A stretch of 64,000 bases of DNA from Raffaelea ambrosiae (taxonomy: Eukaryota; Ascomycota; Sordariomycetes; Ophiostomatales; Ophiostomataceae): NCBI GenBank assembly GCA_002778195.1, contig PCDI01000017.1:407092-471091 (forward strand), given 5' to 3'. The notes under the pieces are model-generated. The model saw only the letters and a list, made by a program, of their open reading frames with translations. It was not told the DNA's origin and searched no databases. Below, piece after piece: positions 23,046 to 33,334 of this stretch (the stretch's first letter is position 1; each line of letters opens with the position of its first letter). The position numbers and the translations under genes were made by a program.

Positions 23046-23831
23046 ATGCCTGAGCGCATCGACCTGGCGGACCTCCGCGTCTGCGTCTTGGCCGAGCCGC
23101 TGACGGCCGCAGCGTTTGCTCCGTTTGGCGATGTCATTGAGAACCCGCGCCCGGACGTGCAGCCCTCCCAGTTCCACCAGGCGTTTGGCTCGGCGTCTGC
23201 CTCCAAGCCATACAACCCCGTGTCGGCCAACCAGGGCTCGGCCATCAAGTACCAGCACGTCTCGCGCCCGGCCGACCGGTATGCCGCCGCCCCGAGCGGC
23301 CGGCCGTCGTCGGCGGTGACCAACATGTTTGTGTGTGCCGCCCGGACGCTTCTGAAAGAGGACGGTCTGGAGCACGGCAGCGGCGGCGGCCTCTTCCCCG
23401 TCCAGATCCTGGAGCGGCACCCGTTCACGACCCAGACGTTTGTGCCGCTGACCAACGGCGCCGGCCAGCGGCGGTACCTGGTCATCGTGGCGCCCACCTT
23501 GTCCGACCGGGCCAACCGGCCGCCCGATCTCGCCCGGCTGCGCGCATTTGTGGCCCGCGGCGACCAGGCGGTGACGTACGGGGCCGCCACCTGGCACGCG
23601 CCCATGGCGGCGCTCGGTGCAGCAGGCACCAGCCTGGCCTTTGCCGTGTTCCAGTTTGCCAACGGGGTCGGGCCTGAGGACTGCCAGGAGGTGGTCTGGG
23701 ACAGCGGCGCCATCAAGGACGAGAGGGCAAGTGCGGTGACGGTCCGGGTGCCGCCAGCAGAAGCAGGAGCAGAAGCAGGAGCAGAAGCAGGAGCAGACGC
23801 AGCCAAGTGCCCCTTTGCATCCAAGTTATAA
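23046..23831 (+). CDS. dal3: Ureidoglycolate lyase with C-terminal SKL
   Basis: A single exon of 261 residues. The enzyme splits ureidoglycolate into glyoxylate and urea, the last step of allantoin use. Family features include LTAAAFAPFGDVIE near the N-terminus, SAIKYQHVSRP, FPVQILERHPFTTQTFVPL, YLVIVAP, and the cupin-core segment AVTYGAATWHAPMAAL with FAVFQFANG. The sequence ends with a low-complexity linker made of repeated AEAG units (12-bp DNA repeat, about 23755-23800) and then KCPFASKL. SKL is the canonical type-1 peroxisomal signal, so import into peroxisomes is predicted; the linker would expose it. GATA sites lie upstream and an AATAAA lies 119 bp downstream. Family is confident; location is inference. 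Confidence 0.9.
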   Translation: MPERIDLADLRVCVLAEPLTAAAFAPFGDVIENPRPDVQPSQFHQAFGSASASKPYNPVSANQGSAIKYQHVSRPADRYAAAPSGRPSSAVTNMFVCAARTLLKEDGLEHGSGGGLFPVQILERHPFTTQTFVPLTNGAGQRRYLVIVAPTLSDRANRPPDLARLRAFVARGDQAVTYGAATWHAPMAALGAAGTSLAFAVFQFANGVGPEDCQEVVWDSGAIKDERASAVTVRVPPAEAGAEAGAEAGADAAKCPFASKL

Positions 23832-24279
23832 GGAGGGTTTCGGACGGGGAAAATAGCACAAAAGCGCGTGGATAACAAAGGAGTTCAGAAGAGAGCACGG
23901 TCACAAAAGAGCAAGGCGCATATATGTAAGGATATTGATTTTTGGTTTCAATAAAAAGTTTGGATTACCACTCCATACCATGTGCTCTTTGCAGTGGATG
24001 GTTTCCCAAATAGTCCAATCCCGGGAAAGAGCAGCCAAATCAGAACCACCAACGAACTCCCTGTTATGCTAAACCAGAAACAGGGCCTTTTCCACCCAGG
24101 CCATCCATGCAAAATTGTGGTCTATGCGAATATGTTGAAAATGCAAACAGAAAACAGAAGAAAAAAACCCCTAAAAAAAAACAGACACAAAGGAGTGCCG
24201 TTACTATTACAAGAGAAGAAAAAAAAAAGAAGGAGAGAATACAAAGGAAACGAACCCCGACCGACCCCGCTTCCCCTTT
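23832..24279. other. Convergent 3' flanks of ureidoglycolate lyase and laccase
   Basis: No gene. It contains an AATAAA for the lyase and A-rich sequence below the laccase stop codon. Confidence 0.6.
23950..23955 (+). terminator. Candidate poly(A) signal AATAAA for ureidoglycolate lyase
   Basis: An exact AATAAA starting 119 bp after the stop codon, in T/A-rich sequence. Fungal poly(A) signals are loose, so this is a plausible but unproven signal. Confidence 0.45.
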
Positions 24280-26316
24280 TTACAGACCCGAGTCGGTCTT
24301 GGGATACTTGGCGTACTGGTCGTAGGCCTTCCACGATGCGCACTGCGGCGAGATGTCGTCGAGCGAGTACGTGGACGGGATCTTGTCGGCCTGCTCGAGG
24401 AACTCGACGCCCAGGCCCTCGCTGATGTGCCAGGCAATGTGGCAGTGCATCAGCCAGGCACCCGGGTTGTCGATCTGGAAGGCCAGGGCCAGCCAGCCGC
24501 TGCCGGGCAGCATGGTGACGTCGCGGCGCACCGGGTTGTCGAAGCGGAGGGTGGCCAGGTTGGCGGCGGCGTGGTCGGCAAAGTTGCCGTTGCTGCCGCG
24601 GCCCAGCACCAGGAAATCGTGGCCGTGCAGGTGGATGGGGTGCGGCAGGGTGCCGCCAATGTTGTCAATGACCCAAAAGGACCACTCGCCGGCGCTCTGC
24701 GGGACCACCACCAGGTTCTCGTTGGCCGGGAACGCCTCGCCGACCAGCTGGCGGACCGCGTCGGTGTCCTGGGCGCTGTGGCCCGCGGCCAGCAGCTCGC
24801 CGAGCGTCTGCAGCACCGGCTTGTCCCAGTGGGTGTCAATGGCCGTCGCGTTGACGGTCCAGCGGAAGATGTCGCCCGCGCTCGTCACCACCTGCGTCAG
24901 GTTGACGTCCAGGTGCTGCTGCGTCGTCGCCGCCACAAAGTTGGCCGCCGGCGCCGCGCGCCGCACGATCGGCACCAGGTCCAGCGGCTCGTCGTCGCCG
25001 CACGTCGCCGTGAAGTTGGTGCCCGTCTCCGCCGGCAGCGCCGTCGACGATGCGCCCTCGTAGTAGAAGATGGCGGCCGGCCACGGGTTGTTGGAGGTGC
25101 CGCAGTAGCCCGACGCCGCCAGGGTGGCGTTGAACCAGAAGAGGTTGTCCCCGCTGTCGCTGCCGCTGCCGCTGCCGCTGCCGTGGCCACCCCCGCGGTG
25201 GTTGCTGCTGGCCGTGGCGCTGGTGCTGGAGGTGCTGTTGGCGCTGGTGCTGGAGGTGCTGTTGGCGCGGCGGTAGTGCGGGCTGCTGCTGCCGCTGCCG
25301 GAGGACTGGTCGGCCTCGATGATGACATCGTAGCGCTGGCCAATGGTCATGAACAGGCGGTCGACGACCTTGGGCTCGACGGGCACAAAGTCGGCGGCAA
25401 TGATGGTGAACGTGTGGCCGACGAGCGAGAGCGTAAAGGTGTTGTCCACCGAGGTGTTGATCAGCCGCAGGCGGTGCTTCTTGCCCGGGGTCAGCCGGAC
25501 GCGCGCGTACTCGCCGCTGCCGCCGCTGCCCGACACGTTGATGTTGGTGCCGTTGAAGAGGATGTTGTCGCTCGGGGGCGGGCCCTTGCGCTCGGTCTCG
25601 AGCATGATCACGTCGGCCGGCCTGTGGTACCAGTCCGTGATGGGGAAGGTGCCGAGGTCAATGTCGTAGTCGGCCGAGGCCGGGCCGTTGATCTGCAGGG
25701 TGCCGGCGACGCCGTTGCCATACTGGACCGAGAAGTGCGAGTGGTACCAAGACGTGCCGTACTGGGTGGCCCGGAAGGAGTACACGCGGCTGCCGCCGGG
25801 CGGGATGGGGCACTCGGTGACGCCATTCACACCGTCCATATTGCCGGCATTCAGCATGCGAATCCCGTGCCAGTGCATGGATGTTCTGTGTTGACACAAA
25901 AAGGGGGAGAGTTAGTATCTCGTGCATATGACCAGCAAAAAAAAAAGGGGGGGGGGGGCTTGTTGTTGGATCACGTACCCGTTGTCTTGAAGCTGGTTGT
26001 TGACAGTGATCTCCAGATAGTCGCCCCAGTCAGCCTCGATCTTGGGGCCGGGGTATTGGCCGTTGATGAGCAGGACGTCCTTCTGGACACCATCCGGGCC
26101 AGGGACGGTCGTGTTGGTAATGGTGAGCTCGAACTTGCGGGTGACGCCTCGAGGCACAGACTTGTCATAGTCCGTGTGGATGTTGAAGCCATTCTTCCAG
26201 TTCTGCAGGTTGTGCGAGGACGAGGTGTCCCGCGGGCCACGGCTTGGAAGAGCCAAGGCACTGCCTGTCAGAGACAGGACAGACACCAGAGCGGCTGCCC
26301 AGCTGGTGCCGAACAT
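24280..26316 (-). CDS. Secreted asco-laccase (multicopper oxidase)
   Basis: Two exons, 25979-26316 and 24280-25885, giving 647 residues; the intron falls in QDNG-TSMHWHG with phase kept. Laccases oxidise phenols and reduce oxygen to water. A signal peptide (about 1-22) is followed by three cupredoxin domains. Copper ligand motifs are present: HWHG, YHSHFS, HPIHLHGHDF and HCHIAWHISEG. The C-terminus ends DSGL, the tail that plugs the solvent channel in ascomycete laccases. Between domains 2 and 3 is an unusual low-complexity insert with a duplicated ANSTSSTS unit, a Gly/His patch and (Gly-Ser)n, likely glycosylated. The gene converges on ureidoglycolate lyase and has a 7-kb gene-free region upstream. 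The substrate (lignin, melanin or other) cannot be told. Confidence 0.95.
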
Positions 26317-26927
26317 GCTGATTGCTTTAGGGGAAGGAGTAGAACGACGGGTGTGTGTGACTGTGTATGTGTAAGTGACAGTATGTGATGAACACGGGAG
26401 CAAGCAGCAAGTGGGTAGGGTTGCTCAGAGGTCGGTGTGTAAACGACTGTGTAATATTAGACGAAAGTAACGAGAGTCGTATAAGACAGAAAGGGAAAAA
26501 AAAAGAGAAGAAAAGGAGACAAAAAAAAAGGGGGGGAAGTGATATATGATGCGGACTGGGTGTATAATGATGATCTACCAAGATCTCTTCCCTTTTTCTT
26601 TTCCTGGTGGTGAGGGCGATGCCTCGACATATATACTTTACGACTTCGTGCCCACCAGGACCAAAGGGCTGGTGAAGCCAGGCCCGGGTTGCTGCCAGGC
26701 TCACATCGGGGCTGGGGCGAGCAAGAGCTGCACTCGGGAAGGCGCATCGACGTCTTGTTGGGAACATACGACAATGGGCAGGCTGACGCTCGCTCGGCCA
26801 AACCGGGTTTCTCACCTGGTCAGAGGTCGTCGCTCGTTCACCGTCCCACGTCCACCGCCATATGGATCCTATTTCTTCAGCCATCCTGTGGCGTTGGCTG
26901 GCTCCTCTTGCTGGGCGCCTGCACGCG

Positions 26928-26996
26928 AGACGATAGTCTGCACGAGAGACGATAGTCTGCACGGGGGATGATAGTCTGCACGGGAGACGATAGTCT
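26928..26996. repeat. Four copies of a GATA-centred palindrome at 19-bp spacing
   Basis: AGACGATAGTCT occurs at 26928-26939, 26947-26958 and 26985-26996, with a variant GGATGATAGTCT at 26966-26977. AGAC and GTCT are inverted arms around GATA. The repeat period is exactly 19 bp. It lies about 610-680 bp upstream of the laccase start, reading from that gene. Confidence 0.9.
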
Positions 26997-29900
26997 GCGT
27001 TTATTGTGGCGTATAACCCCCCCCCCCCCCCTCCCCACCCCATCATAGCAGCAGGGGTAGGGTCTACAACTAGCTAGGCAGTTGTGCTGTGTAAGAGCTG
27101 TGCAGCGCCATGCAGCACGCTGCTTGGTGTTCCTTTTTTCGGCATAGTCAGCGCGTACGAGAAAAAAGAAGCCGGAGAGAGACAGGATGAACAAGCGTGC
27201 TAGGGCTTAGACGTTGGGAGGACAGAGGGAAACAGAAGAGAGAAAAAAGGTTAAGACGGCGCTAGCAGCTGCATGTCAGGCCCTGACTGACGGCTTCGCC
27301 TGCACCGAAAAAAAACGAAAGCAAGCCAGCGAACCAGACGACGGGGCTGCACAGGACAGGACCAGGGCCAGGCTCGACCGAGAAGGACCGGGCTTCCCTC
27401 GGACCAGGAGGATGAGCCAGGCGCTCAGAATGCAACAATACAAGCAACCATCGTTCTGCATCTTGCAGATGTGCGTTGGCACGGCGGTGGCTGTACACAC
27501 CGACTACACGGAGGAGGCCAGCAGGGGGCATGGCCAAGGTGAGCACGGGTACGAGCACGAGGAGAGGGAAACAGGGGCAGGGCGGGCACTAGCACATTAA
27601 GGTTTTGTTCTCTTGATGGCACCAGCCCCAGAAGGATGGGCAGCATGGTGAAACAGAGAGATGGGGGGCTAGGACACCCCCCTTGGGCAGGGCAGGATGG
27701 CAATTCGGCAGCTGCCGAAAATACACAAGAGGCGGAGGAAGGGAGACGAGAGAGAGAGAGAAACGCAATGTGAAAAGAGGACAGAGGAAATGGCGGGCAA
27801 GAGACCAGAAACAAGCGGCCTCGACAAGCCCGGGTCAGAGGCCAGGCTCACTGCAGAGGCAGCAGACGGGTGTGCGTGAGATGGAGTGAGCGACCGGGCA
27901 TGCCAAAGACCCAGAACGCCATCACTACAGCCGCAGGACACAAGACGGCCCTCTGGCTGGCTGGGCCCTCAATGCCCGTATTCCGCTCTTCTCCGTGTCC
28001 GAGTCAGAGCCGCCCCAGGGCCCAGGCCGTAAGCCGAGGGCGCCTTGCCACAAGCCCGCCATGTAAGACAGACGGGCAGAACGACCGTGTACGAGGTATG
28101 ATCTTACGAGCACGCTTGGCTGGGTACGCGGATGACTGTACGAGCACTCCGAGTAAGATATTACACAACTGGCCGAACCGGCCGAAATTACAACCGTTTT
28201 GGATCTGCCGGCGCAAATCCCCAGCTGATGGTTGGCTGCTGAAAGCTGTGGCGGGCCCGAAATAGGAACACCTGCGATTGGCTGGAGGGAGGAATGGCAC
28301 GTTGGGGCAAGATGGCAGGCATGCCCATCCAGCACTGCTGGGCTGCTCGATCAGCACTCAGCCTCTTCCTGCCAGCACGCCCACCCCTACCACCCTGCAA
28401 TGCACCGCGCTTGTGTCGTGCTGCTGGTACTAGTTGTGTACTAGTTATGGACTATGTAGTTGGTTACCCTTCACCGCAGAAAGACACCACCGGTGTACAG
28501 GCTGTGATATTAATAAAGTGGCCCCCCCGTGGTCTGGAGCCAGTCGTTTTACACGGCCAGACGCCCCCAGAGCTCTTTCGGGAAGGCTGAGCTGGGATCC
28601 TGCCACGCCCTCAACCCCAAACGATCACAGCCAGCTGCTCGTACATAACTACATGGTACGATAAACGAGGAAAGCGAGGGAAACTAGGCAGAGACATCCT
28701 TGGCAGGGCCCAGTAAATCAAAAAAACAATAACGCCCAATAGTTCATGACACTTGAATCTGACATCCATAACACGACTGCACGGTCGGGAGAATCTGCAA
28801 GCACGCGACCACCGCCACGATGCAAAGACCAGGAAGGTACATGTATGAAAATTCAAAAAATCCAATCAAAAAAAATCAAACATCGAAAATCGAAAAGCAA
28901 ACACAAGCTCGACATCACACCGTCCCATGTCTGCTGCAGCCGCTCGCGCCCGGGCTCTCCCTATGCTCTCCCTATTGCCTTTCCTCGATCTTGTCTCTCT
29001 CGCAAGCGCAATTTCCCTGTCCCTCCACCCTGGACGACACCCCACATTCCGCTCTCTTGGGCTGGACAACAAGCAGCGGTGCGGTGTGTCAGGGTCGCAG
29101 CGCTGTCCCAAAATGGGACGGAGGATCACCACGGGAACAAACAAGACACGGCGTGTTGAGAGTCCCCAAGGTCTATTTCTGCAGCAGGCACCGCAGACCA
29201 CTTTTCTTTGCCCTTTTTTTGCCCACACTAGCTCCTGCGAATGTAGGCACATCCTGCAAGAACAGGGAGCGCACGACAAATGATCGGATTGCCCAAGTTT
29301 GGTCCAACCCTACGCCCATGTGCGCTGTTGTACATGGTATTACGAGCAGGTCCTCGCAGGAAAAAAAAAACAATAATGCATCCCCAAACGAACAAAAGAG
29401 AACCCTGCCCCAGCATGCTCACGCCACGTCCTGCAGGCGGCTGTGACCCGAGACGTGTGCCCAAAAATACGACACAGGCTCAGAACCTTAGTTTTCTTAA
29501 TAACAAAACCCACCAGCCAATAGAAGAGACTGCAACATCATCTGTTTTTGGAAACGAACCAAGAACAGGGAAGAAACAAGATACCAAAACAGTGTCTAGC
29601 CAGCGAGAGCCCCAAAGAGGATGCAAATATGCCGACAATCCTTCTGCAACCTGCAGAAAAACCTCACCGGGGGGGGCATATGTGAAACCAATACTATAGC
29701 AGACAAGCCTCACACTTCTGCACGTCGACCACGGCAGAGAGAGCCGAGGCACCAATGGGTGGCCTGTCTTCTTGTCGAAGCCAACGCGACAAAAATAAAA
29801 CAAGAAACAACAATCTATATTTGTGTAGTCACTGTGATTGGGCCGACCTCTTCACAACAGTTGAGGAGTTGCGAGCCAGACAAAAGTCAGCCCAAACAGG

Positions 29901-32900
29901 CAACTGCGACACGTGATTGGCCAGCAGCCAGTTGCAGCCAAGAGCCGTATCTTACACCACACACGCACTCTCTCTCTCGCCGGCCTTCTGGTTCAGTGAC
30001 ACGCTGCATCGCATCTTTCCATTCTTGAGCAAACGGTGCGGCAAAGCACCAGACAATCGTCCCGGCCTGGACGACCAAACGCACCATATCTCCATGGAAT
30101 GCGGTCGCAATAACCTTCATTTGACAGCTGATCCTACAGATGCTAGCTGCCCCAGGTTTTGTAGGGGTTTTTTTTTGGTTTGTGTCCGGCTCAAGTCCGG
30201 GCCCGGAAAGACGGATGTACGTTGGTGCTGGGATAGCGTGCTGCAGCCAACAACAAGGCCCGGCGAGAAAGTTTTTCCACGTCGACTGCCTCGTGTTCCT
30301 GCCGGGACCAACTACTTTGTATCAGATCCTATCAGATACTATCCGATGCCAAACCACGCTGTCGTTGGACGTGTCGCCGTCATGCAAACACGGCCAATGC
30401 GGGTGCACGCCCATGGCGGCCCCGGATGGTGGAAGGAGCAAACGGCAGTCGACTCGCTCTTCCAAGCAGGCTCGGTTTCGGGCCTGTCGGGTGACTGACA
30501 CGGCGGCGGCCGCGAAGCGAAGCCGCATCAAAAACAAAAGGGGAAGAGGGGATCCCCAACACGGCTCGCTGGTCTTCGTCCTCATCGCACAAGGTGTGTA
30601 CCACAAAAACAGCCACCAAGCCGTCGATCCACCTCCACGCCAGAGTCAAGACCCTGGCACGTTCAAACCTTCCTTTTTGGGCGACTTCTATCCTATAACA
30701 CGCGTCTCCCATGGGTTATGCAAGCTTCCCGCCTCCCAACCACGGCACCCTCGCAACCGGGCGTGCTTGTTTGCTCGTCCGCAACAGCACGGAATGCCCA
30801 ACCAACCCCCATATTCCCAGTGTGGAAGAGAAGAGAAAGACGAAAGATGGACTTGCACACCGCCAGACACCCCAACGCGGACTGCAGCTCGTCCGGGTCT
30901 CCCAGTCGCCTGGGATTTCGGGTCCTTTTCATGTGCACCTGCCCGCGTATTTTCTCTGCAAATCAACAGTGCCTTTCCATGGCCGCATTCCTGCCTCCCT
31001 GGCCCATCCGTTGTATGCTGGATGGCATCTCACGATGCACAGAACCGAGCTGGCTCCCTGCCTCGTCTCGTCTCGTATTTTTTTTTTTTTTTTTTTTTTT
31101 GTTCTTTCTTTTCTATTTCAACATCGTGCCGTCTCTTTCGACGACAATGATTTAGCAGTGTGATGGTCTTGGAATACCAAGAAAGGAAGAGTGTCTTGCA
31201 AATGGGCAGAGTCTCGGGCTCCTCTGAACTCTCCGTGAGACGCCTCCTCTGGCGGGTTGTCGAGCAGCGGCAGACGATGGCAAACGAAAGACCCCTAGAT
31301 ACCGACAAGAATACACCTAGTATCCAAGAAAGAATCTCCGTCGTCACATATCCACGGCAAGGCCATCAACACCGACGCGGTGATAATACGCGTGGCTGGA
31401 TAAATAGGCAAAATGCGGCCCATTCCCCGACACACGGCTGCCCTCATCCTCACTGTCGCCCGTTATGCAAATTAACCCCCATGGCAAGAGGCTGCCATAT
31501 TATATATTCACCGGGATGGGGCCAAATTCCCGGCTGGATCATTTGCATACCCGCAATATCGGGCAACCTGCCACCCTCCTTTTCCCACCACCACCACCAC
31601 CACCACTCATTGTACTTGCCCACTTTGCCGATGTTGTGACTTTCTGGTGGGACGATGGCTATTTTTTTCTATTTTTCTATTTTTTTTTCTCTCTTACTCT
31701 TCCCAACCTCTATTGCCAGCCATTCAATTGTTACAGGGCAGGAGTGGCCGGAGACAAAAAAAAAGACAAAATCTAGCATGTCCACACATAACACACAAAC
31801 CAATACAGATAGGAGCAGACACGAATTTGAGACCGTGTATCAAAGTGAACACCAGGAGAGTCACCTGATTCTGACAGAACGTAGACGATCCGAAAGCGAG
31901 AGGTCGCTGGACACCACAGCTTATCACAGCCCCCCTCCCGTCCGTTTGCCTTACGCCCGGCCTCGGATGGGCCCTGAAACGGCTTGCTCGAGGTGCCATC
32001 CCTGTCACTCAACCCAAAGATCCGGTCACAGACGGTGTCCCGGGCCCATGTGTTTGTTCAGATGGCAGTCGGACATTTATATTTTTGGCCTGTCTCTATC
32101 TTCCAAGTACGACTTTGCTCTTGTCTGGACCATCGGCTGCAGCTTTGCACGGACCGTCTGCCCACCGTTGCTTCCCAAGACCATACATCGTATATTGGCT
32201 CTCTTTTTGTCATGGACTAGTCAATCCGATTAGCTCGTGTGTCTATTCTTGTTTTCTCCCACATCCAAGCTTTTTATTCTATTTTTTCTAATATTTTTGC
32301 TGTGTGTTTACCAGTTACGATCTCACGGCAGTTTTTGAGTCCTGGTAAACCCACTCTTCACAGCCTGAATTCAGGGCCAATTTAGGAACCGCGTGAGAGC
32401 CAATCTGGCTACTTTTCTTGTTAAAAAATTTTCCCCCCTGTCCTCCTCTCTTTCGAGCTGTCAATTATTGGTGAAACGCTTGCCCAAAGAGGTCCAAAAA
32501 ATCTGGTAAAAGAGAAAGAAACAAACAAAAAAAAAAGGGCAGAAAACAAGATGAGCACATCAACCGAAGCCAGGGGGAAGAAAAGAGACAGCGATGGAGA
32601 GATCACAGCGCCTCGGAAGAAGCAATTCATTTGGCAAGCATCATCTCGTTCCCTTCCCGGGACTGCGGCAGAAAGCAACAGAGGACAGGCCGGCCAGATG
32701 CCTGTATTGGGCGCGAACACGCGAGGGAGCTCTCTCACTTAGCCCCCCCCCCCCTGTATCGTCATATACTTTCGGGCTTGGCCCTCTAAGTTGGAGAAGA
32801 GGCTCGCTGGTGCAAAGTGGAGGACACTGGCGACGCATCCAGACTCGCTTGGACTCGTTTTCCTGATTCCATCTGATGCCACGAGCGGGAACGCACCCCC

Positions 32901-33189
32901 CCTCCCCTCTTGCGCAATATGGACCTGATATTCTATCCCATTTCCCGGACATTTGTGTATCTCGCCTGTGTGCGTGTGTGTCCAACGGTCGAAACCAAGA
33001 GCTTGGGCTCTTGGTACATAACGCTGGATAAACCCCTGCGGCATCTGCTTTTTGCTTGGGAGCTGGTTCTTTTTTTCTTTTTCTTTTCTTTTTCCTATCT
33101 CTTTGTCTTGTCCTGTTCCCCATTTCCTGGTATGTCGTGAGGCTGCGAAAAAAAACAAACCCACCCCCCCAAATTCCCCGACGCCATAG

Positions 33190-33197
33190 TATATAAA
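33190..33197 (+). promoter_or_regulatory. TATA box of the secreted-protein gene
   Basis: TATATAAA, 138 bp before the start codon, followed by a C/T-rich leader (ctccactctccc). This is a classical arrangement for a strongly or inducibly expressed fungal gene. Confidence 0.6.
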
Positions 33198-33334
33198 CAC
33201 ACTCGTTGGTATCTATATCTACACCTCCACTCTCCCGAGAAGTCGAGTTGCTCACCAGGCCAAGCTCGATCCACACCCTCTTTTGTTTTTCGTTTGTTTT
33301 CGTCTTGACATCGTCATCGTGAAGACTGGCAGTC

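Larger units (their letters stand above)
26317..33334. other. 7-kb gene-free region upstream of laccase and secreted-protein genes
   Basis: I see no supportable coding gene on either strand. It contains a GATA palindrome array (26928-26996), a C14 run near 27017, a long T tract near 31078-31100, CA and CT patches, and a TATA box close to the right-hand gene. Open frames up to about 340 codons occur but have no recognisable domain and mixed composition. A multi-exon orphan gene or noncoding RNA cannot be excluded. Confidence 0.45.

Noticed and set aside
24427..26388. Very long plus-strand open frame opposite the laccase
   Set aside because: It runs across the laccase exons and intron as an Arg/Val/Gly-rich mirror of GC-rich codons; the laccase copper motifs identify the real strand.
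28927..29283. Small frame with a signal-peptide-like N-terminus in the desert
   Set aside because: Only the first 30 residues look like a signal; the rest is unstructured and there is no promoter or homology cue.
30140..31150. Plus-strand open frame (336 codons) in the 7-kb desert
   Set aside because: Mixed composition, ends in a poly-T-derived Phe run, and shows no recognisable domain or splice structure.
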